64,000 bases of DNA from Stutzerimonas stutzeri KOS6 (GCF_000307775.2 NZ_KK020675.1:871281-935280), one strand, 5' to 3'. Shown: positions 1-9,110, numbered from the stretch's first letter. Notes: a model not told the origin generated them from the letters alone. Made by a program: numbers and translations.

Positions 1-2
1 CC

Positions 3-62
3 GGCGTGCCACTGGGTCAGCCCGGCACGACCAACTCGTTGCGCATCGAAGTTCTGAGCTGA
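3..62 (+). CDS. 3' end of an unidentified gene (partial)
   Basis: An open frame entering from the left edge ends at TGA 60-62 and encodes the last 19 residues of a protein (ending ...NSLRIEVLS). The codons are GC-rich at third positions like the neighbours, and the next gene starts 88 bases on in the same direction, so it is probably the tail of an upstream gene. The family cannot be recognised from this fragment. Confidence 0.5.
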   Translation, partial: GVPLGQPGTTNSLRIEVLS

Positions 63-150
63 CCGCGGCCGGGCGACCGCCCGGCCAATCCCCCCTACCG
101 TTGCCGCCGGTCCTGCCGACCGGCGCGCTGCCGTTCGCCCGGATATCACC

Positions 151-1083
151 ATGCGTGACCGTTCTGCAGTGCGCGCCCTCTTCTATGCCTTCAGCCAGAT
201 CGTCCTGCAGCGCCATGCCGGCTGCGGCGCGCTGGTCATGCTCGCCCTGGCCATCGGCGCGCCTGCGCTGCTCGCCGGGGCGTTGTTCGGCGTGCTGGCG
301 GCGCATATCGGCGCGGCCTGGCTGCACTATCGGACGGCCGATCGCGATGACGGCCTGTACGGCTACAACGCCGCGCTACTCGGCGCCCTGCTGGTCGGCC
401 GCCTGGGGTTGTCCACGACCAGCCTGGCACTGGTGGCGCTGGCCGCACTGGCCAGCTGTCTGCTGCAGTCACGGCTGCTCGAGCGGCTGCACCGCAACGC
501 CGGTCTGCCGGGTTTCACGCTGCCCTTCGTGCTGATCGGCCTGATCGTCATGCTGGCCAATCCGTCCGGGCCGGCTCCGGCAGCCGCCGTGCTCTCCCCA
601 ACCGCAATGACACTGCTCGAGGCCTGGCTGCTCGGTATCGGTCAGGTGCTGTTTATCGATGAACCGCTGGCGGCGAGCTGCATGCTGCTGGGCGTAGCGC
701 TGGCATGCTGGCGCGCCGCGGCCTGGCTGCTGGCGGGCTCGGCGCTGGGGCTGGTGGCGGCGGGCCTGCTCGGTGCGGCCTGGATGGACGGGCTCGCCGG
801 TTTCAATCCGGCCCTGGCCGCGCTGGCACTGGCGCAATGGCGCGGCGGCTGGCGCCTGCCGCTACTGGGCATGACCGCCGCCGTCCTGTTCTGGCTGGTC
901 GGCGCGAGCCTCGGTTTGCCGATGCTGACGCTGCCATTTCTGTTGGCGACCTGGCTGGGCCTGCTGGCTCGCGCACCGCGCCCCTGGCATGGCTGGAACT
1001 TCAGCCGCCGGTCGCCAGCGGGTTCTGCTCCTGCGGATACCGATGTTGCTCTTCGACGCCGCCGTCGTCCCCGTGAACCTTGA
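151..1083 (+). CDS. Urea transporter, UT family
   Basis: A 310-residue, very hydrophobic protein with about ten membrane segments, the usual size of bacterial UT-type urea channels. The fold of this family is an internal duplication, and both repeats are visible: a DGLYGYNAALLGALL segment near residues 69-83 and a DGLAGFNPALAALAL segment near 213-227, which match the F/Y-N motif lining the urea pore. It should carry out passive urea uptake across the inner membrane, normally feeding urease. No urease gene lies in the window, but the clipped gene on the left might be related. The C-terminal tail is Arg/Pro-rich and overlaps the convergent DUF2188 gene by 83 bases, so the last residues are probably under little constraint. 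Confidence 0.85.
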   Translation: MRDRSAVRALFYAFSQIVLQRHAGCGALVMLALAIGAPALLAGALFGVLAAHIGAAWLHYRTADRDDGLYGYNAALLGALLVGRLGLSTTSLALVALAALASCLLQSRLLERLHRNAGLPGFTLPFVLIGLIVMLANPSGPAPAAAVLSPTAMTLLEAWLLGIGQVLFIDEPLAASCMLLGVALACWRAAAWLLAGSALGLVAAGLLGAAWMDGLAGFNPALAALALAQWRGGWRLPLLGMTAAVLFWLVGASLGLPMLTLPFLLATWLGLLARAPRPWHGWNFSRRSPAGSAPADTDVALRRRRRPREP

Positions 1084-1225
1084 CCAGCGCCGTGCGCAGC
1101 TTCATGAAATCGCGCGTCTCGTCGAGGATGTCCTGTCGGTTCATCGCCTCGAGCAGTGCGCGCTGGTCGCCTTCCTCGCGCAGCACCCAGCGGTCGTCCT
1201 CGTGAGTGATGTGATAGATCTCCAT
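1001..1225 (-). CDS. DUF2188 domain protein
   Basis: A 74-residue protein beginning MEIYHITHEDDRWVLREEG. The pattern of an N-terminal strand, a W-x-L/V-R-E-EG turn, a helix and a final K-V-H-x-D-G strand is that of the small DUF2188 proteins common in Pseudomonas. The function is unknown. A GGAG Shine-Dalgarno lies about 8 bases before the ATG. The gene is convergent with the urea transporter and overlaps its 3' end. It could be confused with an antisense shadow, but its own ribosome site and family resemblance favour a real gene. Confidence 0.75.
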   Translation of the reverse strand: MEIYHITHEDDRWVLREEGDQRALLEAMNRQDILDETRDFMKLRTALVKVHGDDGGVEEQHRYPQEQNPLATGG

Positions 1226-1612
1226 GCCATTGTCTCCAGCAGATGAAAGAAGGGGTTCCTTCTAAGAAAGGCAATAGCTGCCGAGGTTCGCTGCCGCACA
1301 GGTGATTCTCGGTGCGGTCGCTGTAAAGATCGGCTGATGCGCCTGCTGGCGCAATGTCGGGCGCGCCAGCCTGGTAAACCGAGCCAGACAGGATGCACTG
1401 AGCGGCAACTTTTGACGTATTGAAACTGCAACTGCCGTTTCGCCTGTAATTTCATCACGCCATAGTCCCACTCGACATGCGGAAAACCATTCGTCCGCAC
1501 TTTTTCGCACAACGAAACTCCTGCGGACTTGCCCCCTCTCACACAGGGAGGCTGATTGGTTTTTCTCGCTCAGCCGTTTGTGAAAGTCTCTATCCATTGA
1601 GGAGAAAAAGAC
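1226..1612. other. Intergenic region, 387 bases
   Basis: This stretch separates the DUF2188 gene and the KGG-repeat gene, which are divergent. Two overlapping minus-strand open frames here (1141-1542, 1262-1597) have poor composition and no family features. The region must carry promoters for both flanking genes. A TTGACG at about 1408 is a possible -35, but I cannot pair it with a convincing -10. Nothing else is recognised. Confidence 0.4.
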
Positions 1613-1783
1613 ATGGCAAATAATAATCCCGGCAACTTTGCCAATGATAAAGAGAAAGCATCAGAAGCTGGCCGCAAGGGCGGCCACAACAGTGGCGGCA
1701 ACTTCGCCAACGACCGCGAGAAGGCCTCGGAGGCCGGCCGCAAGGGTGGCCAGAACAGCCACGGCGGTGGCCGCAGCAGCTAA
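1613..1783 (+). CDS. KGG-repeat general stress peptide (con-10/YciG type)
   Basis: A 56-residue hydrophilic peptide made of two near-identical repeats of about 21 residues, each reading GNFAND(K/R)EKASEAGRKGG. This is the KGG motif of stress-induced con-10/YciG/GsiB-like proteins. Such peptides are small, heat-stable and hydrophilin-like, and are usually induced in stationary phase or under desiccation or osmotic stress. A GAGGAG ribosome site precedes the ATG by 8 bases, and a strong terminator follows at 1801. Translation is clear: the repeats are conserved as protein while several codons differ between the copies. Confidence 0.85.
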   Translation: MANNNPGNFANDKEKASEAGRKGGHNSGGNFANDREKASEAGRKGGQNSHGGGRSS

Positions 1784-1800
1784 GCGCTGACGGCAGCAGA

Positions 1801-1837
1801 AAGGGCAGGTGCTCCGGCACCTGCCCTTTCTTTTTAT
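1801..1837 (+). terminator. Rho-independent terminator of the KGG gene
   Basis: A perfect 13-bp stem (1801-1813 with 1818-1830), a TCCG tetraloop and a CTTTTTA tail, starting 17 bases after the stop codon. Confidence 0.92.
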
Positions 1838-1842
1838 ATGCT

Positions 1843-1865
1843 AAAAGGGCAAACAGCCCTTTTAT
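1843..1865. terminator. Second hairpin, possible bidirectional terminator
   Basis: A 9-bp stem TAAAAGGGC / GCCCTTTTA with a five-base loop, just downstream of the first terminator. The A-rich left arm and T-rich right arm suit termination on either strand. It separates the KGG gene from pncB. Confidence 0.5.
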
Positions 1866-2064
1866 GTTATCGCCAGCTTGAGGACCATACCGAAAACATA
1901 GCGGAGTCACTTCTATATAAAAGCAACTTGCCAGCCAAAAAAGCTCAAAAGAAAAAGATCAATCAACCACCAGCTCGCCCAACAATATTGGCAGCTATTT
2001 AACAATCACCCCGACGATGCCGTTTGTCGATATCATCCGAGCGACGTTAAAGGGGGAGCATTCG

Positions 2065-3267
2065 ATGAGTGGCAGTGCATTTTCCGAGCGAGTGGTCCAG
2101 AGCCTGCTGGATACCGACTTCTACAAACTCACCATGATGCAGGCAGTGCTGCATCACTATCCCAACGCCGAAGTTGAATGGGCGTTTCGCAGTCGCTCCG
2201 GGGAGGACCTGACGCCCTACCTCGACGCCATCCGGCAGCAGATCGAAGCACTTGCCAAGCTGCAGATGACGGCCGAGGAACTTGCCTACCTCGAACGCAT
2301 CCCCTTCATGCAGCCGGATTTCATCCGCTTTCTCGGATTGTTTCGCTTCGACCTGCGCTACCTGCGCCTGGACATCGACGATGGCGAACTGGTGATCCAC
2401 CTGCGCGGGCCCTGGTTGCACGTGATTCTTTTCGAAGTGCCGCTGCTGGCCATCATCAGTGAGGTCCGCAATCGTGCACGCTACGCCCGAGTGCCCCTGG
2501 CCCAGGCGCGCGACAGGCTGGACGAAAAGCTTGCATGGCTCCGCAACCAGGCGACCGACGCCGAGCTGGCGACCTTCACGCTGGCGGATTTCGGCACCCG
2601 CCGGCGCTTCTCCTTCGCCGTTCAGGCGATGGTGGTCGAGCGACTGCATCACAGCTTTCCAGGTCGCTTCGTCGGCACCAGCAATGTGCATCTGGCGCGC
2701 ACGCTGGGCGTCAAGCCCATGGGGACCATGGCCCATGAATGGATCATGGCGCACCAGCAGCTAGGCCCGCGGCTGATCGACAGCCAGGCTGCAGCGCTCG
2801 ATTGCTGGGTACGCGAATACCGCGGGGCATTGGGCATCGCGCTGACCGACTGCATCACAATGGACGCCTTCCTGCGCGACTTCGATCTCTACTTCGCCAA
2901 GCTGTTCGATGGCCTGCGCCACGACTCCGGCGACCCGATCGAATGGGCCGAGAAGGCCATCGCCCATTACCGCCACCTGGGCATCGACCCCATGACACGC
3001 CAACTGGTGTTCTCCGACGGGCTGGATTTCGCCAAAGCGCTGGATATCCACCGGGCACTGGCCGGGCGCAGCAATGCCAGTTTCGGTATCGGCACGGGCC
3101 TGACCTGCGATATCCCCGGGGTTGAGCCGACCAACATGGTCATCAAGATGACGGCATGCAATGGCCAGCCAGTGGCGAAGATATCGGATTCAGCGGGCAA
3201 GACCATGTGCCGCGACGAAGCTTTCGTCGGCTATCTGCGTCATGTATTCGGACTTACGCAGCCCTGA
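2065..3267 (+). CDS. pncB: Nicotinate phosphoribosyltransferase
   Basis: Converts nicotinate, PRPP and ATP to nicotinate mononucleotide in the NAD salvage (Preiss-Handler) route; cytoplasmic. The 400-residue length is typical. Landmarks are DTDFYKLTM near residues 17-25, [10 protein letters not shown] at 175-184, GTSNVHLA at 204-211 and [11 protein letters not shown] at 220-230, whose His224 is in the position of the phosphorylated histidine of the family. The C-terminal part has the phosphate-binding GIGTGLTCD segment. I place the start at ATG 2065, behind a GGGGGAG ribosome site seven bases away, rather than at the ATG 48 bases upstream. No nadE follows; the next gene is convergent. Confidence 0.95.
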   Translation: MSGSAFSERVVQSLLDTDFYKLTMMQAVLHHYPNAEVEWAFRSRSGEDLTPYLDAIRQQIEALAKLQMTAEELAYLERIPFMQPDFIRFLGLFRFDLRYLRLDIDDGELVIHLRGPWLHVILFEVPLLAIISEVRNRARYARVPLAQARDRLDEKLAWLRNQATDAELATFTLADFGTRRRFSFAVQAMVVERLHHSFPGRFVGTSNVHLARTLGVKPMGTMAHEWIMAHQQLGPRLIDSQAAALDCWVREYRGALGIALTDCITMDAFLRDFDLYFAKLFDGLRHDSGDPIEWAEKAIAHYRHLGIDPMTRQLVFSDGLDFAKALDIHRALAGRSNASFGIGTGLTCDIPGVEPTNMVIKMTACNGQPVAKISDSAGKTMCRDEAFVGYLRHVFGLTQP

Positions 3268-3310
3268 TCCGAACTCGTCGCCCGCCAAGTCTCGAGTGCG
3301 CGCGAAGACC

Positions 3311-4504
3311 TTAGCCCCTCAAGGCCAGCGCGCCCTGACGGGGCTCTTCCGGCTCTGCTGCACAGAGGCGATTGCGCCCGCTCGTCTTGGCCAGATACAT
3401 GCGCCTGTCCGCCAGTTCGAGCAGATCACGGTAATCGTCCACCTGATCACAACGACGCTCGGCGAGTCCTATGCTTGCGGTCAACGGCACGCCATCAGGA
3501 CGCACACCCAGCCCCTGACCGGTGAGGCGTTCAAGGGCTTTGTGCGCCTGCTGCATGTCGGTGTCCGGCATGATCAGCAGGAATTCTTCTCCACCCCAGC
3601 GCAGCAGGCTGTCCGAACCGCGCAGCGTCGCCACCAGCCGCCGCGCCGCCTCACGCAACACCTGATCGCCGGCTTCATGTCCATGGTTGTCATTGATCGA
3701 CTTGAAGTGATCGAGATCGATGAAGGCCAATGCCAGCCCGGCATTCTTGCGCTGCGCACTGTCCCATTGCAGACGCAGGATTTCTTCGCCGCTGCCCCGG
3801 GAAAAGACACCGGTGAGCGGATCACGGATGGCCTCGCGCACGAGCGCGAACATGAACGCCAGCTGACTCATGCTGGCCAGGCTGGCGACACCCGCGATCA
3901 GGATCAGGAGCCAGAACGCCCCCGCGAACGACGGCCAGTTCAGGGTCGCCCAGCTGAGGTATCCGGCAAGCGCCTGCGCCAGCAGCAGTAGACTGGACAA
4001 CACCAGGTTCTCCACCAGCGTCAATGGGAAGATGGTCAGGCCGGCCATCAGCACGAATGGCAGAAAGGCATAGCCGGCGCCCACCACGGCGGAAAACTGG
4101 GCCAGCTGGTAGCTGCCGAGCAGCGTGTGCGAGGCGATATAGAAGGCGGTGGGAATGGAGAACAGGATGGCGATCGCCCGATAGGCGTCCAGCAGATTTC
4201 CGCTGGGCCGGTAGAACAGCAACAGACAGGTGAAGGCCAGGCAAGCCAACATCCGGAACCCGGCCAGTACCAGCCAAAGCCGCGGCTCGAACACCACCAG
4301 GTCAATCAGGCTCCACAGCGGAGTCAGCACGGCAAAAAGAAAAGCGAACAGCCGGACGCGATTGACGATCAGCGTCGCCCGACGCTGGCACAGCAGCAGC
4401 GGGTGGCGTCGAGGATCGAGCAAGTGGCGAAGCTCGTTGGGCTTGAGCTCACTGGGCAGTAGCGTTGTCAGGCGATTTCGCAGCAGATCGAGAAGCGATG
4501 GCAT
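3311..4504 (-). CDS. Membrane-bound diguanylate cyclase (GGDEF)
   Basis: 397 residues. Residues 45-220 form about six membrane segments, followed by a complete GGDEF domain beginning at RDPLTGVFSR (227-236). The active-site signature is GGEEF at 304-308, which is catalytically competent, and an RxxD inhibitory site (RGSD, 295-298) stands five residues upstream, so feedback inhibition by cyclic di-GMP is expected. The enzyme should make cyclic di-GMP from two GTP. The membrane part resembles an MHYT/7TM-type sensor only in general layout, and its ligand is unknown. It is a single gene convergent with pncB. Confidence 0.9.
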   Translation of the reverse strand: MPSLLDLLRNRLTTLLPSELKPNELRHLLDPRRHPLLLCQRRATLIVNRVRLFAFLFAVLTPLWSLIDLVVFEPRLWLVLAGFRMLACLAFTCLLLFYRPSGNLLDAYRAIAILFSIPTAFYIASHTLLGSYQLAQFSAVVGAGYAFLPFVLMAGLTIFPLTLVENLVLSSLLLLAQALAGYLSWATLNWPSFAGAFWLLILIAGVASLASMSQLAFMFALVREAIRDPLTGVFSRGSGEEILRLQWDSAQRKNAGLALAFIDLDHFKSINDNHGHEAGDQVLREAARRLVATLRGSDSLLRWGGEEFLLIMPDTDMQQAHKALERLTGQGLGVRPDGVPLTASIGLAERRCDQVDDYRDLLELADRRMYLAKTSGRNRLCAAEPEEPRQGALALRG

Positions 4505-4725
4505 TTATTGTTCTGCTCCCATGCTGGGCTGGCTCTTTGCGCAGCAAAGCCCGACTCGGCATTCGCGAACCCAGGGCAGGCTCTCCAGTATCCATTTCAA
4601 CGCCGACAGTCGCCCGGCAGCTGCGGCACTCCGTCGCTCGACTCACGAGCGGGGGCCGATGATAGCAGTCCGCAATCCAAGCTCCTTGAGCTAGGACAAT
4701 AAGCGCCACACTCGCTCGAGTCGCT

Positions 4726-5622
4726 TCAACGCCCGTCAATCTGCCCTTGCAGATTGGCGATCTGGCCCTGCATGGCATTGATGGTGCGAGTGACCTGGGC
4801 GCGGAAGGAGTCGAACTCCGCGGTGTTGGTGGCGCTCGGAGCCGGCCGGTTGTCCAGTTCGCTGCGCAGCACCAGGATGTCCTGTTCCAGCCGGTTGATC
4901 GCCTGGCTCTGGTTGCCTCCCTGCTTGAGCGCCGCCACCTCCTTGTCCAGGCTGTCGATCCGCCCCGCCAGCCTGGCTTGTTCGTCCAGTGCGGATTTCA
5001 GCGCGGCCTGCTCGCTGCCCAGGGTCTTGAGCGTCTCGGCCAGCGTCGCGGTGGTGCCTTGCTGGGCCTGCAGATCGGTGCCCAGACGCTCGAGGCGCCT
5101 GCCCTGATCGTCCACGCGCTGATCCTGGTTGCCCTGCTTGCCGGCCAGGCTTTGCTGCTCGGTGGCAAAGGCCTGCTGTTTACGGGCGAGATCCTGCGTC
5201 TGCTGCTCGAGCTGCTTGATACGCAGCTTCACGGCCTCGCTCTCGGTTGTCACATTGGACTCGGTCGCCACCACCTTGCCGGAAATGTCCTGCAGCCGAC
5301 CAGCGGCGTCCTCACTGATCCTCGCGAAGCTTTCCTGCGTCGCGACCAGTTGCAACTCCAGCATCGCGATCTTCTGGTAGCTCCACCAGCCCAGCGCGCC
5401 GAGGCTTATCAGCAACGCCAGCAGCAGCACCCAGAGCGGCGCGGTATTGGTCTTGGCGCCACCGACCGGGCGGCGCTTCTGCCGCGAGCGCGGGTCATCG
5501 CCATAGTCGCCCGCCGTTTTGCGAATAGGCTCGAGATCCGGCGCCGGATAGGGCTCCACACGGTCACCGCCTGCGGTCAGGCTGGGGATATTTTCCAGTT
5601 CATCGTGAGCATCGTTGCGCAT
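4726..5622 (-). CDS. Single-span membrane protein with long coiled coil
   Basis: 298 residues: a charged N-terminal cytoplasmic region (1-60), one membrane helix at about 63-82 (LWVLLLALLISLGALGWWSY), then a long alpha-helical periplasmic domain with heptad-like E/Q/L repeats (about 85-240) and a final short coiled coil. Pseudomonas homologues are often labelled ATPase, but no Walker motif is present, so that label looks wrong. A possible role is envelope organisation, but this is a guess. The AAGGTAACC before the ATG serves as ribosome site. It is monocistronic. Confidence 0.75.
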   Translation of the reverse strand: MRNDAHDELENIPSLTAGGDRVEPYPAPDLEPIRKTAGDYGDDPRSRQKRRPVGGAKTNTAPLWVLLLALLISLGALGWWSYQKIAMLELQLVATQESFARISEDAAGRLQDISGKVVATESNVTTESEAVKLRIKQLEQQTQDLARKQQAFATEQQSLAGKQGNQDQRVDDQGRRLERLGTDLQAQQGTTATLAETLKTLGSEQAALKSALDEQARLAGRIDSLDKEVAALKQGGNQSQAINRLEQDILVLRSELDNRPAPSATNTAEFDSFRAQVTRTINAMQGQIANLQGQIDGR

Positions 5623-5969
5623 GGGTTACCTTCAATGGCGCGGAGCGGAAAAACAGCACGCAGTATAACGATTCGGGACGTCCCCTTCAGCGGCGCACGT
5701 CCGCTGGCCGAATGCACCGTGCCAGAGCACTGCAGCGCAGGACATACACATCCCGGTGCAGCCAGCCACCGCTCGATCGCAAGGCGGGGGCGCGACGCAG
5801 CCATCCGCAGAACGGTCAAAGCCACGGCACCCGGCGCCTCGCTTGCCGATCAGGGTCGCACCGCAAAAGCTGTCATAGATTGGTACGCCGCTTGCTACGG
5901 ACGTTGTGCCAGCGGATAGACACTTCCAACAGGGATGTTGGGCCTTACAGCAATCACGAGGAGCACTTC
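5623..5969. other. Intergenic region between divergent genes
   Basis: 347 bases holding the promoters of the coiled-coil gene (minus) and the 90-residue ORF (plus). A perfect Pho-box half (CTGTCAT at 5870-5876) is followed at the right spacing by a weak second half. The minus-strand frame 5577-5825 has no coding character. Confidence 0.35.
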
Positions 5970-6242
5970 ATGGAGCTGAACAAGGCGGTTATCGACTGCA
6001 TGAAAAGCCTGCGGCGCAGGCTTCGCGAGGAGCAACAACTCGACATCCACCTCAACCAGCCGGACGCGGTATCGGCGATGCTCGCCGCATGCATGCGCTC
6101 GGATGACGAGCTGACTCGCGATCTCGGGCGTCAACTCGCCACCTTCAGCGACCAGCTGCCACCCTCGCCGCCTTCGCCACGCAGCGCCGTCAGCAGCAGC
6201 CCATCCGTGCGCATCTACCGTGGTCAGCGCGTCCTCGCCTGA
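5970..6242 (+). CDS. Small conserved hypothetical protein
   Basis: 90 residues starting MELNKAVIDCMKSLRRRL. Residues 1-60 are predicted helical and charged, and the C-terminal 30 residues are Pro/Ser-rich and probably disordered. A GAGGAG ribosome site seven bases before ATG 5970 fixes the start; the longer open frame from 5712 has no such signal. No enzymatic motif is seen. It is convergent with argP and its function is unknown. Confidence 0.7.
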   Translation: MELNKAVIDCMKSLRRRLREEQQLDIHLNQPDAVSAMLAACMRSDDELTRDLGRQLATFSDQLPPSPPSPRSAVSSSPSVRIYRGQRVLA

Positions 6243-6251
6243 AGCCCTGTC

Positions 6252-7142
6252 TCATTCGGCGAGCAACCAGTCGCTCGCGCTGCGCACCAGATGACGCGTC
6301 AACTCGTCGAGCAATCGCCCACCGTTACGCCAGTGGTGCCAGTAAAGCGGCACATCGATCGGGGTTCCCGAAAGCACATCGACCAACTCGCCACGCTCGA
6401 GTTCGCCACGCACCTGCAACTCCGGCACCAACCCCCAGCCGAGACCACTGAGCAGCATGCGTACGAAGCCCTCGGACGAGGGGCAAAGATGATGGATGAA
6501 AGTCTCGCCCCCACCGACCGCGGCCATGTAGCGATGCTGTAGCTGGTCATCCGGCCCGAACACGATGGCCGGCACGCCGGCCAGCTCCGCGGCCTCGGCC
6601 AGGCCACGAAAATGCCGACTGAGGAATGCCGGGCTGGCCAGCGCCCGATAGCGCATCGCACCCAGGAACTGACTGCGCGCACCGGCCAGGGGGCGCTCGG
6701 CCGCACAGACGCACGCCGCGACCTCGCCTGCACGCATGCGCTTGAGCCCGACCGCCTGGTCCTCCACCACGTGATCGAGCAACACCCGATGCTCGGCGCA
6801 GAACGGGGCGACCGCGCCCGCCCACCAGGTCGCAAGGCTGTCGGCATTCAACGCGATGCGCAGCCGCTCCGGCTGTCGGTTCTCATCCAGCGTCGGCACC
6901 TGCCCCTGCAGGTCCCGCTCGAGCAGCCGCACCTGCTGCACGTGGTTGAGCAGGCGCTGGCCCAGTTCGGTCGGCTTGGGCGGCGCCTCGCGCAGAAGCA
7001 CGGGTTGGCCGACGCGCGCCTCGAGCAGCTTGATTCGTTGCGATACCGCTGACTGGGAAAGCCCCAACGCCTGCGCGGCGCGTTCGAATCCCGCCTGTTC
7101 CACCACTGCCGCAAGTGCAGCCAACAGCTTGTAATCGAACAT
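6252..7142 (-). CDS. argP: LysR-type regulator ArgP
   Basis: 296 residues with an N-terminal winged helix-turn-helix (about residues 1-60, with the recognition helix in GLSQSAVSQRIKLLE) and a LysR effector-binding domain. ArgP (IciA) senses lysine and arginine and activates the exporter gene argO. Here it is divergent from an argO homologue across a 93-base gap, the classic arrangement. I chose ATG 7142, preceded by an AGGA ribosome site, over the start 18 bases upstream. The intergenic gap should contain the ArgP operator, probably around the TTATAT tract at 7180-7186. Confidence 0.9.
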   Translation of the reverse strand: MFDYKLLAALAAVVEQAGFERAAQALGLSQSAVSQRIKLLEARVGQPVLLREAPPKPTELGQRLLNHVQQVRLLERDLQGQVPTLDENRQPERLRIALNADSLATWWAGAVAPFCAEHRVLLDHVVEDQAVGLKRMRAGEVAACVCAAERPLAGARSQFLGAMRYRALASPAFLSRHFRGLAEAAELAGVPAIVFGPDDQLQHRYMAAVGGGETFIHHLCPSSEGFVRMLLSGLGWGLVPELQVRGELERGELVDVLSGTPIDVPLYWHHWRNGGRLLDELTRHLVRSASDWLLAE

Positions 7143-7235
7143 CAGTTTTCCTAATGACACCCAAACAAAATTCGCTTCTCTTATATCGCACCTCTACCCA
7201 GACTCGCCACCGGCCAAACAACCGAGGCAAGCAAG

Positions 7236-7844
7236 ATGAATGCGATATGGCAGAGCTATCTGAACGGGCTGCTGGTGGCGGCAGGGCTCATCATGGCCAT
7301 TGGCGCGCAGAACGCCTTCGTTTTGGCCCAGAGCCTACGACGCGAACACCACCTGCCGGTCGCGGCACTGTGCATCGCCTGCGACGTATTGCTGGTGAGC
7401 GTTGGCGTATTCGGCCTCGCCGCATTGCTGGCGAGCAATCCGCTGCTGCTGGAGATCACCCGCTGGGGTGGCGCGGCCTTTCTGCTCTGGTACGGCACGC
7501 TCGCGCTGCGACGGGCCGCCCGCCCGCAAAGCCTGCACGGCACCGAGGCGCAACCGCGCTCAAGGCGCGCGGTGTTGCTCGCCGCCCTGGCAGTGACGCT
7601 GCTCAATCCACACGTCTACCTGGACACGGTCGTGCTGATCGGCACCCTGGGCGCACAGCAGCCGGAACCAGGCGCCTATACCCTGGGCGCGGCGAGCGCA
7701 TCGACCCTCTGGTTCCTGATGCTTGCCCTGGGCGGCGCCTGGCTGGCACCTTGGCTGGCTCGGCCGCTGACCTGGCGGCTGATTGATCTCGGCGTCGCCA
7801 TGATGATGTTCGCGATCGCCGCGCAACTGGTCTTCTCCCGCTGA
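7236..7844 (+). CDS. argO: LysE/ArgO-type amino-acid exporter
   Basis: 202 residues with six hydrophobic segments and the LysE-family N-terminal pattern G-x-I-M-A-I-G-A-Q-N-A-F near residues 17-28, plus the TLLNPHVYLD segment near 122-131. It should export arginine (and possibly lysine or canavanine) from the cytoplasm. Its partner regulator argP lies divergently upstream and presumably controls it. Confidence 0.92.
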   Translation: MNAIWQSYLNGLLVAAGLIMAIGAQNAFVLAQSLRREHHLPVAALCIACDVLLVSVGVFGLAALLASNPLLLEITRWGGAAFLLWYGTLALRRAARPQSLHGTEAQPRSRRAVLLAALAVTLLNPHVYLDTVVLIGTLGAQQPEPGAYTLGAASASTLWFLMLALGGAWLAPWLARPLTWRLIDLGVAMMMFAIAAQLVFSR

Positions 7845-8245
7845 CGAACCGCGACCTATCGTCACTGGCGTTTTGCGCTGACCACGGAACGCAAGGCGCG
7901 GCGACGCGGTCCACGCAAGGCGCAGCCAGCTATCCAAACTCGCAGGCCGAGCCTTAGGCGACCGCTCTGGGGTCTATATTCCACACAGTTGCCGCGTGGT
8001 TTTGCCGCAGGTCGAGTGCTATGATCGCTGGCTCGCAGACATGGAGCGGAAGGCTCCAGTCTGTCTGTTCGGCCGCCCGTGAACGGCCAGAGATTGCGCA
8101 AGCATGTAGCGAGCGAAGGGAACGAGAAGGTCAAGGGCAGGATGCGCATGCATTCGCACCTGCTCACCGGCAACGCCGGCATTGTCCTCTGACGTCCCTC
8201 CGAGCTGGCCGCATCAATCCTCGACACCTGAGTAGGAGATACATC
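7845..8245. other. Long region upstream of sodB with hairpins
   Basis: About 400 bases between argO and sodB with no credible gene. A bulged hairpin lies at 8036-8063 (CAGAC-A-TGGAGC pairing with GCTCCA-GTCTG), a GGCCG/CGGCC hairpin at 8071-8088, and a CCGGC/GCCGG stem near 8168-8180. A TATGAT at about 8020 could be a -10, though no good -35 is seen. If transcription starts there, sodB would have a leader of roughly 220 bases. Confidence 0.45.
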
Positions 8246-8827
8246 ATGGCTTTCGAATTGCCGCCGCTGCCTTACGAAAAGAATGCTCTCGAGCCGCACA
8301 TGTCCGCCGAGACGCTCGAGTTCCACCACGACAAGCACCACGCTGCTTACGTTACCAACCTGAACAACCTGATCCCGGGTACCGAGTTCGAAGGCAAGGA
8401 TCTGGAAAGCATCATCAAGACCTCGTCGGGTGGCATCTTCAACAACGCCGCCCAGGTCTGGAACCACACCTTCTTCTGGAACTGCCTGGCGCCCAACGCC
8501 GGTGGCCAGCCGACTGGTGCCCTGGCCGATGCCATCAACGCCTCCTTCGGCTCCTTCGACAAGTTCAAGGAAGAGTTCACCAAGACCGCTATCGGCACCT
8601 TCGGCTCCGGCTGGGCCTGGCTGGTCAAGAAGTCCGACGGCAGCCTCGGCCTGGCCAGCACGATCGGCGCTGGCAACCCGATGACCGCCGGCGACAAGCC
8701 GCTGCTGACCTGCGACGTCTGGGAACACGCTTACTACATCGACTACCGCAACGCTCGTCCGAAGTTCGTCGAGGCGTTCTGGAACCTGGTCAACTGGGAC
8801 TTCGTCGCGAAGAACTTCGCAGGCTAA
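8246..8827 (+). CDS. sodB: Iron superoxide dismutase
   Basis: Converts superoxide to oxygen and hydrogen peroxide in the cytoplasm. 193 residues, the usual size. The metal ligands are in H-x-K-H-H near residue 27, [10 protein letters not shown] (His74) and [11 protein letters not shown] (Asp157 and His161). A Gln in the NNAAQVWNH segment, with the AGGQPTG sequence following, marks the iron rather than manganese type. TAGGAGAT just before the ATG is the ribosome site. In pseudomonads sodB is iron-responsive, normally through small RNAs. Confidence 0.97.
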   Translation: MAFELPPLPYEKNALEPHMSAETLEFHHDKHHAAYVTNLNNLIPGTEFEGKDLESIIKTSSGGIFNNAAQVWNHTFFWNCLAPNAGGQPTGALADAINASFGSFDKFKEEFTKTAIGTFGSGWAWLVKKSDGSLGLASTIGAGNPMTAGDKPLLTCDVWEHAYYIDYRNARPKFVEAFWNLVNWDFVAKNFAG

Positions 8828-8862
8828 GCTCCACAAGCTAAGCTTCACAGGCAGCATCAGAG

Positions 8863-8893
8863 AATGCCCGCACCCATGCGGGCATTTTCATTT
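8863..8893 (+). terminator. Rho-independent terminator of sodB
   Basis: A 10-bp stem (8863-8872 with 8877-8886), CCCA loop and a TTCATTT tail, 35 bases after the sodB stop. Confidence 0.85.
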
Positions 8894-9110
8894 GGGGCTT
8901 CCGCATCGGCTGCCGTTATGTTTTACAGGCCGAGGGATTCATCAAACCGACGAATGACGTCGGTACATTCCTGTACGCTCGGAGATAATCCTCGATTGCC
9001 ATAGCGCCTTCGCGCTTTGCTGGTTCCCGGCATTAACCGTCTCTTTGACGATTGCCGAATGACTGTCAATACTTGCGCAGCAGAGCACTGGCACGGAAAA
9101 GGACCTTCAC

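Noticed and set aside
1141..1597. Two minus-strand frames in the region before the KGG gene
   Set aside because: No ribosome site, odd composition and no resemblance to a protein family.
4726..5622. ATPase annotation for the coiled-coil protein
   Set aside because: There is no Walker A or B motif; the label probably comes from coiled-coil similarity to SMC-like proteins.
7862..8857. 331-codon minus-strand frame opposite sodB and its upstream region
   Set aside because: The sodB frame is certain and the antisense product has no recognisable family.
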